A DNA stretch of 64,000 nt from Bauldia sp. (GCA_026126025.1 JAHCJZ010000009.1:1-64000), one strand, 5' to 3'. Shown: positions 31,815-39,150, numbered from the stretch's first letter. Numbers and translations are program-made. Notes: generated by a model not told the origin, from the letters alone.

Positions 31815-32085
31815 TTTCCCGGATTGAGCCGGCGAGATCCTGGATCGCGAGCGAGCGGGCGACGTTGATCCGCTTGCCTTCGATGACGTAGCGCGACGCG
31901 ACGCGGCTCCCGACCTTCAGGAGTTCGTCAATCGTCATCGTTTGAGCGGCGATGACGTAGCGGTCGATTCCCGCTGCGATCGCTTCCGGCGCGTTCGCGT
32001 ATCGTCGCGCGGCCTTCATGGCAATGCGCTCGGCATCGAGCGGCCGCCGGCGCTTTGTCAGGAAGCGTAGGAGCCGCTCGATCAT
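31663..32085 (-). CDS. Helical phage protein, function unknown (140 residues)
   Basis: The last gene of the second minus-strand operon. It starts MIERLLRFLTKRRRPLDAER and is alpha-helical throughout. Its start overlaps the HTH gene stop (ATGA). No family is recognised. Confidence 0.6.
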   Translation of the reverse strand: MIERLLRFLTKRRRPLDAERIAMKAARRYANAPEAIAAGIDRYVIAAQTMTIDELLKVGSRVASRYVIEGKRINVARSLAIQDLAGSIREINGYEMAKEWRGLMEAMPVLLLLSPEAHRAAARNVAALEATAKRLRATVR

Positions 32086-32384
32086 TTCTGGCCCCCCTTC
32101 CGCTTCGGCCGCGCGCCCTGATGCTTCGCGGCCTCTACGACGTCACGAATGCCGCGCAGGGCAATGAGATCGGGCTCGACCTCTGGTGACCATGGCGGCA
32201 GTCCGACGCGAGCCGCGGACATTGCCAGGCGCTCCGTGACGCTCAGCTCGACCTCGCCGCGATTCCGGGCGCCGGCGGAAACCACCGTCATCCCGACCGC
32301 GTCCGCAACGCGCGCCATTTCCTTCTGGTGAAACCCCATGGCCTCGCGCCACAGGAAAAAGTCAGTTCTCGCCTTCGATTTCAT
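32082..32384 (-). CDS. HTH (Cro/C1-type) phage protein
   Basis: A protein of 100 residues with a helix-turn-helix in LWREAMGFHQKEMARVADAV and a second helical part (SVTERLAMSAARVGLPPWSP). The tail is Lys/Arg-rich. It is preceded by the conserved leader stem-loop (32403-32414), 18 bases from the ATG. It may regulate this operon. Confidence 0.6.
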   Translation of the reverse strand: MKSKARTDFFLWREAMGFHQKEMARVADAVGMTVVSAGARNRGEVELSVTERLAMSAARVGLPPWSPEVEPDLIALRGIRDVVEAAKHQGARPKRKGGQK

Positions 32385-32836
32385 CGGTCTCTCCTATCGT
32401 GTGTCACCGTTGACGTGACCTGCCGGGCGAGTTGAAGGGCGCCCGGCAGGGTAAAGGCCGCGAGGAGAATCCTCACGGGATGCGGGATCTCCTCGTTGCC
32501 GTCGATCCAGTCCATGACCCTCTTGTGGACGGAGCCATAGAGGATGGCGAATTCGGCCGGCGTGATCTGCAGGTCGGCCAGGGCGGCCGCAAACTCCGCC
32601 CCGCCCATTCGCTGGTAGCCGTGCTTGAGCGTGCCGCGGGTCCGGTCGTTGAGGGCATCGCAAAGAGCCTCGCCGGCGGCCGCAACCGCATAGCGGTCAT
32701 CGTCGAAGAGCGGCCCGTCCTCGGGGTGGACGCGCTGCACGTCCTTGCCGGGAAAGGTGAACTCTCCCAGGAATCCGTCGCGGACGGGGACGCTCCGCAC
32801 GAAATAGCGGCGGCTCGGCTTGGCCGGAGGCGGCAT
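32381..32836 (-). CDS. Phage protein, function unknown (151 residues)
   Basis: The start at ATG 32836 is chosen because the leader stem-loop at 32855-32866 lies 18 bases upstream, the spacing seen in the other genes. The N-terminus (PPPAKPSRRYFVRSVPVRDG) leads to a beta-rich domain and a C-terminal helical segment with DNA-binding-like residues (LQITPAEFAILYGSVHKRVM then DWIDGNEEIPHPVRIL). This looks like a Cro-like fold. Confidence 0.6.
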   Translation of the reverse strand: MPPPAKPSRRYFVRSVPVRDGFLGEFTFPGKDVQRVHPEDGPLFDDDRYAVAAAGEALCDALNDRTRGTLKHGYQRMGGAEFAAALADLQITPAEFAILYGSVHKRVMDWIDGNEEIPHPVRILLAAFTLPGALQLARQVTSTVTHDRRDR

Positions 32837-32888
32837 GTCATGGTCCTTTCCGGGGTCACGATCGACCGTGTCGAAGGCGGCGCGCATC

Positions 32889-34022
32889 CTAGTAGAACCT
32901 CCGCCCATCTTTCCAGACCCGCAGGATTCGCGTGTTGACGTAGGTTCCGGCCGCCGCGAATGAGCCGGGCGGCAGGTCGTCCCAGCCGGCTTTCATCCGC
33001 TCCATGAGCGCGCGGAAGGCGGTTGCCTTGCGGGTCTCGCGGTACTCGGTGCCCGCCGACATGATCGCCACCAGCATCCCGTCTGGCTTGAGGAAGTCCA
33101 GGGCGTGGGTAACGTGGTCGATGTCCCGCTCCAGGTCGAACGGCGGGTTCATGACGACGCGGTCATAAAGGCCGGTGGTGCCGGGCGTGAGGGTCAGGAA
33201 GTCTTGGGCATAGACCGCTCGGTAAATGGCTTCGGCGCGCAGCCCATCGGCCAGGTGCGGCTGCAGCTCGACGCAGTCAACCGCGTTGTCGAAGCGGTAT
33301 GTGGCGCGAAGTTTCTCAGCCGTGTCGTACCGATCAACGTGGTCGTCCACGCGCTGCACGCAGCGCCGCGCGAGATTGCCGGTCCCGGCGCTCGGCTCGA
33401 GGATGGTCAGGCGCGGCTTGTCGCGCTCCTGCAGCAGCGGAACGCGCTCCAGCAGCTTGTCAGCCGCGGCCGCTGGCGTCGGGAAGAAGCCGAACGCCTT
33501 GGCCGGCGTGGTCTTGCGGTTCTTGAGCGGGTCCGCTTCCTGGGTCCGCGCGTCACCGATGACCTCGCCGTAATAGTTGGCCAGGATTCGGTTGACCTTC
33601 TCGACCAGGTCGTCCCGTCTGAACCAGAGGTGGGCGTTGCCGTTCTTGAAAATCCGGACGCGGAAATATTCTGTCTCGCATTCGGATTGGGTGGGGTCGA
33701 AGATGTTGCGGCGCGAAGCCTCGATCGCGCCGATCGCCGGCGAATAGGACGAGCTCACGGTGCCGCCGTCCAGCACGAGAAAGGCGCGCTCGATGTCCAG
33801 CAGCGCGTCCTTCTGCTCGCCGTAGTAGTAGTTCCAGCGCCCATGCCCATTGAAGGCGCGCTCGAGGATGATTCGGGCGCCGACCTTGAAGCCGTCATGC
33901 GAGCGGAATCGGCGGTCGAGCCGCGAGAAGGCATTGGCGATTCCGCGCCGCCAGATCATGTCGGCGTCACCTGCCAGGCGTTCCAGCGTGGCGCGCACAT
34001 TGTCGACCGTGACCTCGGGCAA
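32889..34022 (-). CDS. DUF4942/N6-adenine methyltransferase, C-terminal part of a frame-broken gene
   Basis: A frame of 377 codons that opens only at a TTG (34022). It begins VTVDNVRATLERLAGDADMI, which is internal to DUF4942. It continues with GHGRWNYYYGEQKDALLDIE, an AdoMet-binding segment (LTILEPSAGTGNLARR) and the catalytic VVMNPPFDLERDI (NPPF). It should methylate DNA adenine. The N-terminal third of the same gene is in another frame, at 33967-34512; one base is extra or missing near 34035-34045. Confidence 0.75.
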   Translation of the reverse strand: MPEVTVDNVRATLERLAGDADMIWRRGIANAFSRLDRRFRSHDGFKVGARIILERAFNGHGRWNYYYGEQKDALLDIERAFLVLDGGTVSSSYSPAIGAIEASRRNIFDPTQSECETEYFRVRIFKNGNAHLWFRRDDLVEKVNRILANYYGEVIGDARTQEADPLKNRKTTPAKAFGFFPTPAAAADKLLERVPLLQERDKPRLTILEPSAGTGNLARRCVQRVDDHVDRYDTAEKLRATYRFDNAVDCVELQPHLADGLRAEAIYRAVYAQDFLTLTPGTTGLYDRVVMNPPFDLERDIDHVTHALDFLKPDGMLVAIMSAGTEYRETRKATAFRALMERMKAGWDDLPPGSFAAAGTYVNTRILRVWKDGRRFY

Positions 34023-34512
34023 GCCGCGGCCGACCTCCCTCCTCGGTAATCACCTGGCGCGAGTGCGGGTCGACGCGCTCCGGGACGTAGCGCATCTGAT
34101 CGCGCAGCTTCTTCTTCTCCTCAACATCCATCAGCCGTTCGATGTCGGTATGGGTGATGATCCATGACCAGACCCGAACATCCGTCAGGCGACGGGCGAC
34201 GCGGAGATATTGATCGCGCGCCGGCAGCTTCACGGCGTTCGCGAAGGCTTCGATTTCGGGCGCTCGCTCGTAGAGCCAGCCGCCGCCCTCCTGGCCGGGC
34301 GTGGCGCGGGCGACCATCCCTTCGGCCGCGGCAACCGCTTCGCTCGCCGCCTCGATCGCGGCGAATGCTTCCTCGTACAGCGCAACGGCGCGGTCCCTAT
34401 AGGCGCACACCTGTTCGATGGTGGACCGCGGGATCAGCTCGCCGGCGGATGGTGCGGGCTCGTCGTCGTCAATGCGGGCTTCGTGGATCTCCGCAGCAAT
34501 GTCTTGCAGCAT
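33967..34512 (-). CDS. DUF4942 N-terminal part of the frame-broken methyltransferase gene
   Basis: The leader stem-loop and ATG at 34512 belong to this frame. Residues 1-150 (MLQDIAAEIHEARIDDDEPA ... TDVRVWSWIITHTDIERLMD) match the start of DUF4942 proteins and end at RQVITEEG. After that the frame is Arg/Gly-rich noise, while the neighbouring frame continues the family sequence (LPEVTVDN). The run GAGGAGGGAGG is a likely place for a slip or miscall. Confidence 0.65.
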   Translation of the reverse strand: MLQDIAAEIHEARIDDDEPAPSAGELIPRSTIEQVCAYRDRAVALYEEAFAAIEAASEAVAAAEGMVARATPGQEGGGWLYERAPEIEAFANAVKLPARDQYLRVARRLTDVRVWSWIITHTDIERLMDVEEKKKLRDQMRYVPERVDPHSRQVITEEGGRPRLARGHGRQCARHAGTPGR

Positions 34513-34610
34513 GGTTGTCTCCTTTCGTTTCGCACGATTGCGAGGGGTGGATTCAGCAGGGAAGGGGACGCGCGCCGGGTGACGCGCGCCCCGGGATTCG
34601 GACGCGGGCG

Positions 34611-35867
34611 CTAGACCCGCATTGGCATGAGGATTGCGACCAGCCCAGGCGTTCCGGCCGCTTCGGCGCGGATCGGATTCCCGGCGTGATCCATGAACCA
34701 GGTGACGTCATCGCCGGCCATCGTGGCGAGCATGTCCAGCACATACTTGCCGTTGAAGCCGATGCTGACGGCGGTGATTGGAATCCAGTCGGCGCCCTTC
34801 TCCGCTGGCGGTGAGCGGCCGGCCTCGAACTGGCACGGGACGCGGAGCTCCGCGCTCGGCTCGTCGGCCTCGACGCCGCGGACGTAGACCCGCACGGTCG
34901 ATTCTTCAGCGGAGAACTCGAATCCGACGCTGCGCTGGTCCTTCTCGCGCACGGCAAGCACTTGTGCGACGGCATCCGCCATCGCCTCGCGCGAGAAGAT
35001 GGCGCGGGCCTTGTTCGCCGCCGCCACCATGACGCGGGTATAGTCGGGGAAGGTGCCGTCGATCAGCTTCGACCGCAGGACCGTTCCGCCGATCCTCGCC
35101 TCAATCTGAGTCCCGCAGATGGCGAGCTCGACGCTTTCGGGCGCGCCCTTGGCGCTGATCAGCTTGACCAGCTCCGCGACGGCGGCGAGCGGGACGATAC
35201 CGCCCTTGAGATCGCCGGCGCCAATCGGCAGCGGCTTGTCGATCGTCACCATGCGGTGCCCGTCCGTGGCAACCGCCCGCAGCGTGTTCGGGCCTTCCGG
35301 CCGGACAACCGCGGTCAGGTACACGCCGTTGAGATAGTAGCGAGTCTCCTCGGTCGAAACCGCGTGCATCGGCTTGCCGAGCAGCGCCAGGGCATCGGCG
35401 CTCGGGAGATCGAAGCGGGCGATGGTGCCTTCGCGCTTCGCGAGCGGAGTCGGCCAGTCCGCGACCGGCCGGACCGCCGGCATAGTCACCTTCAGCCCCT
35501 CGAAGTCCAGGGCGGCGGATTCGCCGGTGACGCAAAGGCCGACATGCTCGGTCGCCTTCACCTTGCGGAGCAGGTCGTGCAGCTTGTGGCACGGCAGGAT
35601 GACGGCAAGGCCGGGATCGGCCGCGCCGGCAACAAAGGTCGTGGTGACGCGGTCAAGGTCCGTTGCCTGAACCTCGATTCCGCCCGGGACGGCGCGGATC
35701 ATGGCGCCGGTGAGAACCGGGATGGCGCCGCGACGCTCCGCGACGCGAGCTGCGCTGGCGATGGCCGCGGCAAGCGGCGCGCGCTCGACAACGGCATTCA
35801 GGGCAGGCGCGGGATTGGTGTTCGCCGGGCTCGGGATCGCGACGGCGGCATTCGTGGTGGTCTGCAT
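34611..35867 (-). CDS. Phage-encoded DNA polymerase III sliding clamp (beta, DnaN-like)
   Basis: A protein of 418 residues. The three beta-clamp domains can be followed. Domain 1 has AIPVLTGAMIRAVPGGIEVQ and DLDRVTTTFV; domain 2 has YYLNGVYLTAV and LRAVATDGHRMVTI. Domain 3 has KLIDGTFPDYTRVMV and ends IRAEAAGTPGLVAILMPMRV, with the conserved M-P-M-R near the C-terminus. It should form a ring dimer that tethers polymerase. The leader stem-loop and an AGGAG site precede it. No phage polymerase gene was seen, so it may serve the host enzyme. Confidence 0.88.
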   Translation of the reverse strand: MQTTTNAAVAIPSPANTNPAPALNAVVERAPLAAAIASAARVAERRGAIPVLTGAMIRAVPGGIEVQATDLDRVTTTFVAGAADPGLAVILPCHKLHDLLRKVKATEHVGLCVTGESAALDFEGLKVTMPAVRPVADWPTPLAKREGTIARFDLPSADALALLGKPMHAVSTEETRYYLNGVYLTAVVRPEGPNTLRAVATDGHRMVTIDKPLPIGAGDLKGGIVPLAAVAELVKLISAKGAPESVELAICGTQIEARIGGTVLRSKLIDGTFPDYTRVMVAAANKARAIFSREAMADAVAQVLAVREKDQRSVGFEFSAEESTVRVYVRGVEADEPSAELRVPCQFEAGRSPPAEKGADWIPITAVSIGFNGKYVLDMLATMAGDDVTWFMDHAGNPIRAEAAGTPGLVAILMPMRV

Positions 35868-35949
35868 GGGTGACTCCTTTCGTTCGGCACAATTGCCTGT
35901 GGTGAAGCTGGCGCTTCGTGGGGCGCCCCTCGCGAGGCGCGGCGCTGCG

Positions 35950-37110
35950 TCAGGGCGCGACCTCGATTCCCTCCGCCTCGCAGCACTCCTCCCAGGTCCC
36001 ATAAGTCGCCGGGTGATCCTCCGCGCCGTCCGGCTCGTGACCATCCTCGCCGGACCAGGACGCGGCCGCCTTCCAGCTCCCGCTCCATGTCGCCGCATGG
36101 AAGATGAAACCGTCATTGTCGCCGCCATGCGTCCACCCCGCAGCGCGCGCGGCGAGCTCGTGCGGATCGGGCGCGGGCGCTGGTTCGGGCGCATGCGAAG
36201 CCAACAGGGCGGCGGCGGCATCTACCGCGGCGCGGGCCGCCGGAAGCGCGTCGTTATCCTCATAGGTCCCGTCCGCAGCGCCGGACTCCCAATCCTCGAC
36301 GTGCGCGGTCGCCAGCGGCAGGATCGCAGCAAGCGCCTGCAGGGCGTTCGGGTGATCCGCCGCCGGCGCCGTCACGGTCCGCTCGCCGCGCAGGGCCTCG
36401 CGCAGCATTTCGACCAGGTCGTGAACCTCGATTTCGGCCTCGGTCGCCGTGTCAGGGTCCGGCGAGTCGCCGCGGTGCGCGGCAATGATCGCAGCGATGG
36501 AGTCGCGGAGCGGGTCGTGCCCGACGCTCGCGGCCGCGTAGCCTTCCCGGGCGCGGTTCAGGATCGGCGCGTTGTCGGTCGCGTCCCACCCGGCGGATTC
36601 TGCCGCTTCGACCAGGTCGCGATATGCTGCAAGCGCCTCCGGGATGATCGTATCGGCGCCGCGCAGCGTGCGGACGATGTCAAACGCCAGGTCCTCCGCC
36701 CGGTCGTGAAACGCCATGTCCGGGTCAATGATCGCGATAACCCGCTCGCCGTCCACGATGCGGAATTCGGCATCGCCGGACCCGTGCGGAATGTGCGGCT
36801 CGACCGTGTAGCCGGCGAACATTGCCGACGGCGCCGCGGGCGCCTCTACGCGGTGCGGTCCTGTGATTTCCCATTTTCCCCAGGTCCCGGGATTCTCGGC
36901 CGCCAGGTGCTCGACCGCCGCGAGCCAGTTTCCCGGATATGGTAGGACGTTGCCTTCGTCGTCCTCGGGCTGGTTCGCGTCCCACTCGGCGCGCAGCATT
37001 TCGTCGGCATAGGCTTCGGCCGCGGCATAGGTGGTGAAGACGGACGGAAAGCACGGCTCCGCCTCGCCGGGAACGCACGTTGAAACTACCCAAAGCTCGC
37101 TGGTCGTCAT
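35950..37110 (-). CDS. Phage protein of 386 residues, function unknown
   Basis: An acidic protein. The N-terminus (LWVVSTCVPGEAEPCFPSVF) and a later block (FRIVDGERVIAIIDPDMAFH) are beta-rich. The middle is helical, and the end (GWTHGGDNDGFIFHAATW ... TWEECCEAEGIEVAP) is Trp/Cys-containing. Parts look like small phage modules joined by Ala/Pro linkers. The leader stem-loop (37132-37143) and the GAAAGG site precede it. Confidence 0.6.
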   Translation of the reverse strand: MTTSELWVVSTCVPGEAEPCFPSVFTTYAAAEAYADEMLRAEWDANQPEDDEGNVLPYPGNWLAAVEHLAAENPGTWGKWEITGPHRVEAPAAPSAMFAGYTVEPHIPHGSGDAEFRIVDGERVIAIIDPDMAFHDRAEDLAFDIVRTLRGADTIIPEALAAYRDLVEAAESAGWDATDNAPILNRAREGYAAASVGHDPLRDSIAAIIAAHRGDSPDPDTATEAEIEVHDLVEMLREALRGERTVTAPAADHPNALQALAAILPLATAHVEDWESGAADGTYEDNDALPAARAAVDAAAALLASHAPEPAPAPDPHELAARAAGWTHGGDNDGFIFHAATWSGSWKAAASWSGEDGHEPDGAEDHPATYGTWEECCEAEGIEVAP

Positions 37111-37170
37111 GGCTGGTTTCCCTTTCGTGTTGTCACAGTTGACAGTCAGGTGGTTGCGATCCGCCCGGGA

Positions 37171-37269
37171 TCAGGCGGCAGGCGGACAGATACGCGCCGC
37201 GCGCTCGGCTTCCTCGGCGCGTTCCGCCTCCGCCTCGGCTTCGAGCTCGGCTTCGATTCGGGCGCTCAT
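37171..37269 (-). CDS. Micro-protein (32 residues), acidic coiled coil
   Basis: ATG 37269 overlaps the stop of the gene upstream (TGATG). The peptide is nearly all Glu/Ala/Arg (IEAELEAEAEAERAEEAER), ending RICPPAA. It has no leader hairpin because it is coupled. The coding call rests on the overlap and is moderate. Confidence 0.45.
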   Translation of the reverse strand: MSARIEAELEAEAEAERAEEAERAARICPPAA

Positions 37270-37481
37270 GCCGGAACCTCGATCGGCCGGAAGGCCGAAA
37301 ACCACCGGCTTCCGATCACATAGCCGCAATGGACCGCGCGGCCGGCATTCGGGCCGGAGACCTTGTCAACGTACATGCGCGCCACGCGCCCGCCGCCGGA
37401 TTTCTGCCGGAGTTCGGAAACGGTCCACGCCCAAATCGGCGCGCCGTATTGGTCAATGTAGAGGGTGAGGATTCCACGCAT
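37266..37481 (-). CDS. Small phage protein (71 residues)
   Basis: A beta-rich protein that starts MRGILTLYIDQYGAPIWAWT and contains GGGRVARMYVDKVSG. The leader stem-loop 37500-37511 lies 18 bases upstream of ATG 37481. No family is recognised. Confidence 0.6.
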   Translation of the reverse strand: MRGILTLYIDQYGAPIWAWTVSELRQKSGGGRVARMYVDKVSGPNAGRAVHCGYVIGSRWFSAFRPIEVPA

Positions 37482-37561
37482 TCGAGTTGTCCTTTCGTTG
37501 CCACGATTGGCGGGAAGCCGCGCGACCAGGATCGGCCGCGCGGCGGTTTCAGGCGCGGGCG

Positions 37562-37660
37562 CTATGCCGCGAGAAACGCCTGTTTGTCCGCGATGCGCGC
37601 ACGGCGCACGGCGCGAAGGTCCAGGCGGCTCGGCTTGCTGTAGTAGACGCGGGATTTCAT
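37562..37660 (-). CDS. Micro-protein (32 residues)
   Basis: ATG 37660 to TAG 37562. A basic peptide (MKSRVYYSKPSRLDLRAVRR ...) below usual size limits. It is preceded by a leader stem-loop (37680-37691) and a good promoter (TTGACA-17-GATATT), which strongly supports a real gene. Confidence 0.55.
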   Translation of the reverse strand: MKSRVYYSKPSRLDLRAVRRARIADKQAFLAA

Positions 37661-37698
37661 TTGCTGGTTCCTTTCATGTGCCACGATTGGCAGAAACG

Positions 37699-37727
37699 AA
37701 TATCAGGGCGCGCGACAGGATTGTCAA
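37699..37727 (-). promoter_or_regulatory. Internal minus-strand promoter
   Basis: TTGACA (37727-37722), a 17-bp spacer and GATATT (37704-37699). The predicted start (about 37692) coincides with the first base of the leader stem-loop. The transcript would therefore begin with the hairpin. Confidence 0.65.
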
Positions 37728-37754
37728 ACGGAAAATCGCCCGCGCCCGATTTTT

Positions 37755-37976
37755 TTAGGCGCGGACGCTATCAGGGGCGCGCGCCATGACGCCCGATTTT
37801 TCGGACGCGAGCCCTATTAGGGACGCGCGGAGCCCGTCGCGCACAACCGGCCGCGCATCCTCCCGGGTGCGGGCGGGCGCGGGCGGCGCGCCTATCACGG
37901 GCGCCCGGCGCGCCGCCGGCATGATCCAATCCGCGTATTGCGCGAACGGGACGGACGGCGGCACGGGCGCCGGCAT
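37755..37976 (-). CDS. Small phage protein (73 residues)
   Basis: ATG 37976 overlaps the TAA of the 20-residue frame upstream. The sequence (PSVPFAQYADWIMPAARRAP ... SEKSGVMARAPDSVRA) has no recognised motif. Its 3' part is built from two diverged copies of a direct repeat (37751-37771 and 37797-37820), so the native end may have moved. Confidence 0.45.
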   Translation of the reverse strand: MPAPVPPSVPFAQYADWIMPAARRAPVIGAPPAPARTREDARPVVRDGLRASLIGLASEKSGVMARAPDSVRA

Positions 37977-38038
37977 TAGCAGGGACCAGCCGGCGAGCTC
38001 GCGCCGGCGGAATGCATGTTCATCGGGATAGCGTTCAT
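37976..38038 (-). CDS. Micro-protein or leader peptide (20 residues)
   Basis: The frame MNAIPMNMHSAGASSPAGPC starts at ATG 38038 and has the leader stem-loop (38058-38069) and an AAAGGAA site in the conserved positions. It stops with overlap on the next start (TAATG). It could be a leader peptide that couples translation to the next gene. Confidence 0.45.
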   Translation of the reverse strand: MNAIPMNMHSAGASSPAGPC

Positions 38039-38076
38039 TTGAGGTTCCTTTCGTGTTGCCACCATTGGCGAGAAAG

Positions 38077-38098
38077 CCGGGCGGATTGCTCCGCCCGG
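38077..38098 (-). terminator. Hairpin terminator after the 67-residue gene
   Basis: A perfect 9-bp stem (CCGGGCGGA/TCCGCCCGG, loop of 4) lies 7 bases beyond the stop at 38106 and is followed by CTTTCTC on the minus strand. It is directly followed by the next leader stem-loop, so read-through or antitermination must let the downstream genes be expressed. Confidence 0.55.
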
Positions 38099-38105
38099 TG
38101 GTTGA

Positions 38106-38309
38106 CTACCACTCCCCGTAAAGCCGACCGAACATCGGCTCAAACCAAACGGTCCAATTCGCGGTGCGCCCGTCTGGCAAAAGTGCAGTGATTTCGACCG
38201 TCGGAATCCCGTCCTCGCTGCCTTCGCGGGCGGACTGAATTTGAACGGTTTCGCCGTAGCCGGCATGCTGGTTCCGGACGTAAGCGGAGGCGGTTTCGAT
38301 GTTGAGCAT
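38106..38309 (-). CDS. Small phage protein (67 residues)
   Basis: A compact alpha/beta protein (MLNIETASAYVRNQHAGYGE ... PTVEITALLPDGRTANWTVW). ATG 38309 has a GGGAG site. It is the one non-coupled gene of the operon without the leader stem-loop. No family is recognised. Confidence 0.6.
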   Translation of the reverse strand: MLNIETASAYVRNQHAGYGETVQIQSAREGSEDGIPTVEITALLPDGRTANWTVWFEPMFGRLYGEW

Positions 38310-38330
38310 TGTGCGGCTCCCTGGTGGGCT

Positions 38331-38363
38331 GAAAAAGAAAACTCCCGCCTAAGCGGGGGGAGT
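38331..38363 (-). terminator. Terminator/attenuator after the first gene of the operon
   Basis: On the minus strand the arms ACTCCCCCCGC and GCGGGAGT form a stem followed by TTTTCTTTTTC. The stem overlaps the stop codon of the gene at 38349. It could end a short transcript of the first gene alone unless polymerase is modified. Confidence 0.65.
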
Positions 38364-38507
38364 CTCTTCCACGCGAGAGGTCACGACAGCGGCTGCCGGA
38401 TACGCGTCGCCAATGGCGTCCGCGACGAACGCGGCCAGGTCCTCGGCAGTCGACAGGTCGACCGAGCCGAGTTCGAAGCGGAGGGTGATTTCGAGAGTGG
38501 TATTCAT
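38349..38507 (-). CDS. First gene of the minus-strand early operon (52 residues)
   Basis: The protein MNTTLEITLRFELGSVDLST ... is alpha/beta with an acidic C-terminus. The leader stem-loop (38525-38540) lies 19 bases before ATG 38507 and a strong promoter lies just upstream. The function is unknown. Confidence 0.6.
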   Translation of the reverse strand: MNTTLEITLRFELGSVDLSTAEDLAAFVADAIGDAYPAAAVVTSRVEETPPA

Positions 38508-38545
38508 GTCGCGTATCCTTTCGTTTGCCACAATCGGCAAGGAAC

Positions 38546-38574
38546 AAGATAGCGACTCGCGGCCGAATTTTCAA
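38546..38574 (-). promoter_or_regulatory. Main promoter of the second minus-strand early operon
   Basis: TTGAAA (38574-38569), a 17-bp spacer and TATCTT (38551-38546), in a locally AT-rich stretch. The predicted start is at about 38540-38539, the first base of the leader stem-loop, so the mRNA would begin with the hairpin. No copy of the repressor operator is present here. Confidence 0.75.
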
Positions 38575-39150
38575 CACCTAAAAAGCGCTTGTAGCGAATT
38601 ATTTTCGGAAACCCAGAAAGCCGGGTTTCGTCCCTCGCCGCCCTGGTCAAACCCCGTCCCTGGGGACCGTGTCGCTGCCGGCGCCTAGTCGCCCCGCCAA
38701 TGCGGTCCCGTCCCCTGGTCCCGTCCGTCGCGTCCGTCCCGGCCCGCCGAACCAGGTAACCCCAGCAACCGAGTCGACATTGGGCATCTCGCATTCCCGT
38801 TCCACCACCCCGCACCACCCACCAGGGACAGGGCAGCGCCCGGCAACCTCGCCGCTATGGCCACCAGCTTGCGTGGTGCCTGCCACGCATCACGGCAGGC
38901 ACCACGCCACGCCAAGCAACGCGCACCACGCGCCTGCCGAGCGAAGCGCAAGGCACAGAGGCACACCGCGCGCCGGTGCCCGCGGCCCTGGACCCCTGGG
39001 GGGGTCGGAGTTAAGGAATGGGGCCCCCGGTCAGGACCGGCGTACGCGGTCGAAAACCGCGCGTGGTGAGAAACCCTGGGTGGCGGGAAATGGCGGGGGC
39101 GGCATCGAGCCACGAGGCCTTGTGCTCTGTGGCGTTCCGGGCACTGGATA
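38575..39150. other. Non-coding regulatory region between early and late operons
   Basis: No frame here looks coding; all are short, Arg/Gly/Pro-rich or antisense to a tRNA. It contains a 14-bp perfect stem-loop (arms 38871-38884 and 38894-38907), several smaller G/C palindromes, and the upstream parts of divergent promoters for the minus-strand early operon and the late operon. Confidence 0.6.
38871..38907. other. 14-bp perfect stem-loop
   Basis: Arms GCGTGGTGCCTGCC and GGCAGGCACCACGC flank a 9-base loop (ACGCATCAC). There is no T-run on either side, so it is not a typical terminator. It lies between divergent operons and may be a protein-binding or replication-related structure. Confidence 0.7.

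Larger units (their letters stand above)
34596..37820 (-). repeat. Second dispersed repeat at gene ends
   Basis: Four related copies (plus-strand consensus TTYRGGCGCGGGCGCTAT) occur at 34596-34613, 37547-37565, 37751-37771 and 37797-37820. On the minus strand each begins with or near a stop codon (TAG or TGATAG/TAATAG), followed by CGCCCGCGCC. They mark the 3' boundaries of genes in the same operon that carries the leader stem-loops. Confidence 0.6.
32403..38540 (-). repeat. Nine-copy leader stem-loop preceding early genes
   Basis: On the minus strand each copy reads NNCR-AYNG-YGNN and is followed by A-A/T-ACGAAAGGA and the start codon. Core positions are 38527-38538, 38058-38069, 37680-37691, 37500-37511, 37132-37143, 35886-35897, 34531-34542, 32855-32866 and 32403-32414. 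The distance from core to ATG is 18-21 nt in every case. Stem pairs vary together: GCCA/TGGC, GTCA/TGAC, GGCA/TGCC, CGCA/TGCG, GTCG/TGAC. The loop stays A-Y-N-G. Compensatory change points to a structure in RNA rather than a plain DNA site. Confidence 0.85.

Noticed and set aside
38871-38907. Intrinsic terminator
   Set aside because: The stem is perfect but neither side has a T-run, and both flanking operons lead away from it.
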